The position numbers and the translations under genes are program-made. A stretch of 8,847 bases of DNA from Rhodoferax sp. (lineage in GTDB: Bacteria > Pseudomonadota > Gammaproteobacteria > Burkholderiales > Burkholderiaceae_C), in assembly GCA_016463455.1 (NCBI GenBank), contig JAEMRG010000069.1, forward strand, positions 1-8,847. The letters run 5' to 3'. Shown here piece after piece: positions 6,552 through 8,847 of this stretch. Under the pieces are notes generated by a model. It saw nothing but the letters and a program-made list of their open reading frames with translations. It was not told the origin of the DNA and made no database searches. How positions within the stretch are numbered: position 1 is the first letter of the stretch; every line of letters begins with the position of its first letter.

Positions 6552-7459
6552 TATTTGACTCCGCCCTGAAGGCCGCCCACGAGGCGGCCGGTGCCCAGGA
6601 TTATCCGAAAAGCGCGCTCTATGTGGTGGCCACGCCGATCGGAAATTTGGCCGACATCAGCCTACGGGCCTTGCATGTCCTGTCACTGGCCGACCACATT
6701 GCCTGCGAGGACACGCGGCACACCCGCACACTTTTGCGCGCTTACGGCATCGACAAAAGCAGTGCCCAATTGTTGGCGCTACACCAGCATAACGAAACAC
6801 AAGCGGCCCACACCGTGGTGGACTTGCTGCGCCAGGGCGCGCGCGTCGCCTGCGTAAGCGATGCCGGCACCCCAGGCATTAGCGACCCGGGCGCGCGCCT
6901 GGTGGCGCACGTGCGCGCGCAGGGCTTGCGGGTGCTGCCATTGCCCGGCGCCAGCAGCGTGACCGCCTTGCTCAGCGCAGCGGGCGCAGTACAAGGTGGC
7001 GAGGGGGATGCAGGTTTTGTGTTCGCCGGGTTTTTGCCCAGCAAAACCGGCGAACGGGTGCAGGCGCTGGACGCGCTCGCCAGCCAATCACGGGCCTTTG
7101 TGCTGCTGGAGGCGCCGCACCGCATGCAGGCGCTGGCGCAGGCACTTGCCAGCCTGGGCGAGCGCACGCTGACGGTGGGCCGCGAACTGAGCAAGCAGTT
7201 TGAAGAAATAGCCAGCATGCGCGCCGATGCCCTGGGCGACTGGCTGGGCGCGGACAGTATGCGCTTGCGCGGTGAATTCACCCTGGTGGTGCACGCCCCG
7301 CACGCACCCATCGAACAGCCGCAAGACGACCGGATACTGCGCTTGTTACTGGCCGAACTGCCCCTGAAAACCGCCGTCAAATTGGCGGCCGATATCAGCG
7401 GCGAAGCGCGCAATGCGCTGTACGAAAGGGCGCTGGCTTTGAAGCAACAAGACGCTTGA
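6542..7459 (+). CDS. rsmI: 16S rRNA (cytidine1402-2'-O)-methyltransferase RsmI
   Basis: This 305-residue enzyme uses S-adenosylmethionine to methylate the 2'-O ribose of C1402 in 16S rRNA, at the decoding centre. It has the tetrapyrrole-methylase-like fold with ATPIGNL (30-36), EDTRHT (56-61), SDAGTPGISDPG (106-117), a PGASS loop, FAGFLPSK, and LLEAPHRM followed by GRELSKQFEE, all diagnostic of RsmI. Length is normal, with a C-terminal helical region rich in Leu and Ala. The start is GTG at 6542, chosen from the AAGGAAA at 6528-6534 and family fit; the frame also opens from GTG 6512. It diverges from yraN with a 10-base overlap of the two starts. A 16-bp palindrome follows its stop directly. 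Confidence 0.95.
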   Translation: MIALFDSALKAAHEAAGAQDYPKSALYVVATPIGNLADISLRALHVLSLADHIACEDTRHTRTLLRAYGIDKSSAQLLALHQHNETQAAHTVVDLLRQGARVACVSDAGTPGISDPGARLVAHVRAQGLRVLPLPGASSVTALLSAAGAVQGGEGDAGFVFAGFLPSKTGERVQALDALASQSRAFVLLEAPHRMQALAQALASLGERTLTVGRELSKQFEEIASMRADALGDWLGADSMRLRGEFTLVVHAPHAPIEQPQDDRILRLLLAELPLKTAVKLAADISGEARNALYERALALKQQDA

Positions 7460-7475
7460 CTGCCTGGCCAGGCAG
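7460..7475. repeat. 16-bp perfect palindrome immediately after the rsmI stop
   Basis: CTGCCTGGCCAGGCAG is perfectly self-complementary and begins at the base following the rsmI TGA. With the central bases unpaired it can form a short GC-rich hairpin. The plus strand downstream has an A-run, not a T-run, so it is not a standard intrinsic terminator. It could be a 3'-end stabiliser, a rho-assisted terminator or a binding site; this is inference. Confidence 0.5.
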
Positions 7476-7481
7476 AAGCTG

Positions 7482-7516
7482 AAAAAACCGGTGGGGAATT
7501 TGTAAGCGAATCCCGG
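7482..7516 (-). terminator. Weak candidate intrinsic terminator for purB
   Basis: Read on the minus strand, CCGG (plus 7513-7516) can pair with CCGG (plus 7488-7491), extended by an imperfect GATT/AATTC stem with bulges, directly followed by six Ts (plus 7482-7487). The stem is poor, and CGGCC/GGCCG (plus 7514-7518 and 7524-7528) forms a competing small hairpin. The placement just after purB fits a terminator, but the fold is only suggestive. Confidence 0.3.
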
Positions 7517-7533
7517 CCGTCATGGCCGCTCGC

Positions 7534-8847
7534 TCAGATGCGCCGTGCCAACTCAGCCGCTTTGCCGGTGTAGCTGCCCGGCGTCATGGCGAGCAGGCGT
7601 TGCTTTTCTTCTTCGGGTAGGGCCAGTGCAGCGATAAAGTCTTGCATCAGTTCGCGCGTCATGGCAGCGCCGCGTGTAAAGTTTTTAAGCTGCTCGTAGG
7701 GCTGGGGTAGGCCGTAGCGACGCATCACAGTTTGAATCGGCTCGGCCAGCACTTCCCAGGATTTGTCCAAGTCAGCAGCAATCGCGGCAGTGTTGATCTC
7801 CAGCTTGCCCAGACCGGCCTGCATCGACTGGTAGGCCAGCAAGGCATAACCCAAAGCGACACCCATATTGCGCAATACCGTGGAGTCGGTGAGGTCGCGC
7901 TGCCACCGGCTAATGGGCAGCTTTTCGCTCAGGTGGCGCAAGAGCGCATTGGACAGGCCTAAGTTGCCCTCGGCGTTTTCAAAGTCAATCGGATTGACTT
8001 TGTGCGGCATGGTGCTCGAACCGACCTCGCCGGGGCGCAGCTTTTGCTTGAAATAACCCAGGGACACATAGCCCCAGACATCGCGCGACCAGTCGATCAA
8101 AATCGTATTGGTGCGGGCTACCGCGTCGAACAACTCGGCCATATAGTCGTGCGGCTCAATCTGAATACTGTAGGGCTGGAATACCAGGCCCAGGCCACGC
8201 GGCTCGGGTTCTTCCACCACGCGGCGGGCGAAGGCTTCCCAGTCAAACTCGGGCCAGGCGGATAAATGCGCGTTGTAATTGCCCACCGCACCATTCATCT
8301 TGCCCATGATTTGCACGCTGGCAATGCGCTCGCAGGCCGCTTGCAGGCGTACCACGACATTAGCAATTTCTTTGCCCACCGTCGTCGGGCTGGCGGTCTG
8401 GCCATGGGTGCGGCTGAGCATGGGCACATCGGCATAGGCATGCGCCATATCGCGCAGCATCAGCACCAATCGGTCGAGCTGCGGTAACAACACGATGCCG
8501 CGCGCTGCGCGCAATTGCAATGCGTGGCTGGTGTTATTGATGTCCTCGCTGGTGCAGGCGAAATGCACAAATTCAGCGGCGGCTAATAGTTCGGGGCGCG
8601 CCTCGAATTTGGATTTGATCCAATACTCCACTGCTTTGACATCGTGGTTCGTGGTTTTTTCGATCTCTTTAATGGCCTGGCCGTCGGCCACCGAAAAATT
8701 CTTTACCAGGCCCAGCAAGTATTTGCGCGCACCGGTACTTAGCGGTTTGAATTCTTGAAAACCCGCATCGCTCAAGGCAATAAACCAGGCTATTTCCACC
8801 TGAACGCGGCGCTGCATGTAGCCCAATTCGCTCATCAAAGGGCGCAA
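7534..8847 (-). CDS. purB: Adenylosuccinate lyase, 5' end cut by the window
   Basis: PurB cleaves adenylosuccinate to AMP and fumarate, and SAICAR to AICAR and fumarate, in purine biosynthesis; it acts as a cytoplasmic homotetramer. The visible 437 residues match the long E. coli-type PurB throughout: TTNHDVKAVEY, HFACTSEDINN, LSRTHGQ with the catalytic-site His (about 8400-8420), GKMNGAVGNYNAH, the fumarase/aspartase-superfamily signature GSSTMPHKVNP (about 7990-8024) with the catalytic Ser loop, and WEVLAEPIQTVMRRYG. By comparison with the 456-residue E. coli enzyme, roughly 20 N-terminal residues lie beyond position 8847. The first codon in the window (TTG as read on the minus strand) is internal, not the start. 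It converges on rsmI. Confidence 0.97.
   Translation of the reverse strand: MRPLMSELGYMQRRVQVEIAWFIALSDAGFQEFKPLSTGARKYLLGLVKNFSVADGQAIKEIEKTTNHDVKAVEYWIKSKFEARPELLAAAEFVHFACTSEDINNTSHALQLRAARGIVLLPQLDRLVLMLRDMAHAYADVPMLSRTHGQTASPTTVGKEIANVVVRLQAACERIASVQIMGKMNGAVGNYNAHLSAWPEFDWEAFARRVVEEPEPRGLGLVFQPYSIQIEPHDYMAELFDAVARTNTILIDWSRDVWGYVSLGYFKQKLRPGEVGSSTMPHKVNPIDFENAEGNLGLSNALLRHLSEKLPISRWQRDLTDSTVLRNMGVALGYALLAYQSMQAGLGKLEINTAAIAADLDKSWEVLAEPIQTVMRRYGLPQPYEQLKNFTRGAAMTRELMQDFIAALALPEEEKQRLLAMTPGSYTGKAAELARRI

Noticed and set aside
6742..7413. 223-codon open frame on the minus strand opposite rsmI
   Set aside because: The product is Ser/Ala/Arg/Cys-rich low-complexity sequence typical of an antisense shadow, and rsmI is certain on the plus strand.

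Overview
The window looks like a chromosomal segment of a Gram-negative betaproteobacterium, most likely order Burkholderiales and possibly Comamonadaceae-like. This rests on the style of the protein sequences (beta-type PilT, YggS, RsmI, PurB) and on gene order recalled from that group; no search was run. Most of the window is GC-rich housekeeping DNA. I found no tRNA, rRNA, CRISPR array, insertion sequence or phage gene, and no intergenic gap longer than about 100 bases.

Layout. (1) Positions 33-1848, plus strand: a secreted SGNH/GDSL-type esterase lipoprotein followed 19 bases later by an OmpW-family outer membrane protein, closed by a strong intrinsic terminator. The esterase gene is visibly more AT-rich than the rest. 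(2) Positions 1927-3740: divergent yggS (PLP homeostasis, minus) and pilT (type IV pilus retraction ATPase, plus), the common yggS/pilT pairing. A perfect 7-bp inverted repeat lies in the short gap between them. (3) Positions 3840-4775: a beta-hydroxyacid dehydrogenase-family NAD(P)-dependent oxidoreductase. pilU, which often follows pilT, is absent here. (4) Positions 6551 down to 4846, minus strand: yraN, a SIS-domain diaA/gmhA-like gene and dolP, a cluster matching the E. coli yraN-diaA-dolP order. rsmI (6542-7459) reads away on the plus strand, and the rsmI and yraN starts overlap by 10 bases. (5) Positions 7534-8847, minus strand: purB, cut at its 5' end by the window edge.

Functional reading. 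The yraN-diaA-dolP/rsmI block links 16S rRNA modification, a phosphosugar-binding SIS protein and an outer-membrane lipoprotein for envelope integrity. pilT serves surface motility, yggS vitamin B6 homeostasis and purB purine synthesis. I see no previously undescribed multi-gene system. The points most worth checking are the SIS protein that keeps all four GmhA metal ligands in a DiaA position, the head-to-head overlapping rsmI/yraN starts, and a DolP lacking the lipid-binding tryptophan of E. coli DolP.
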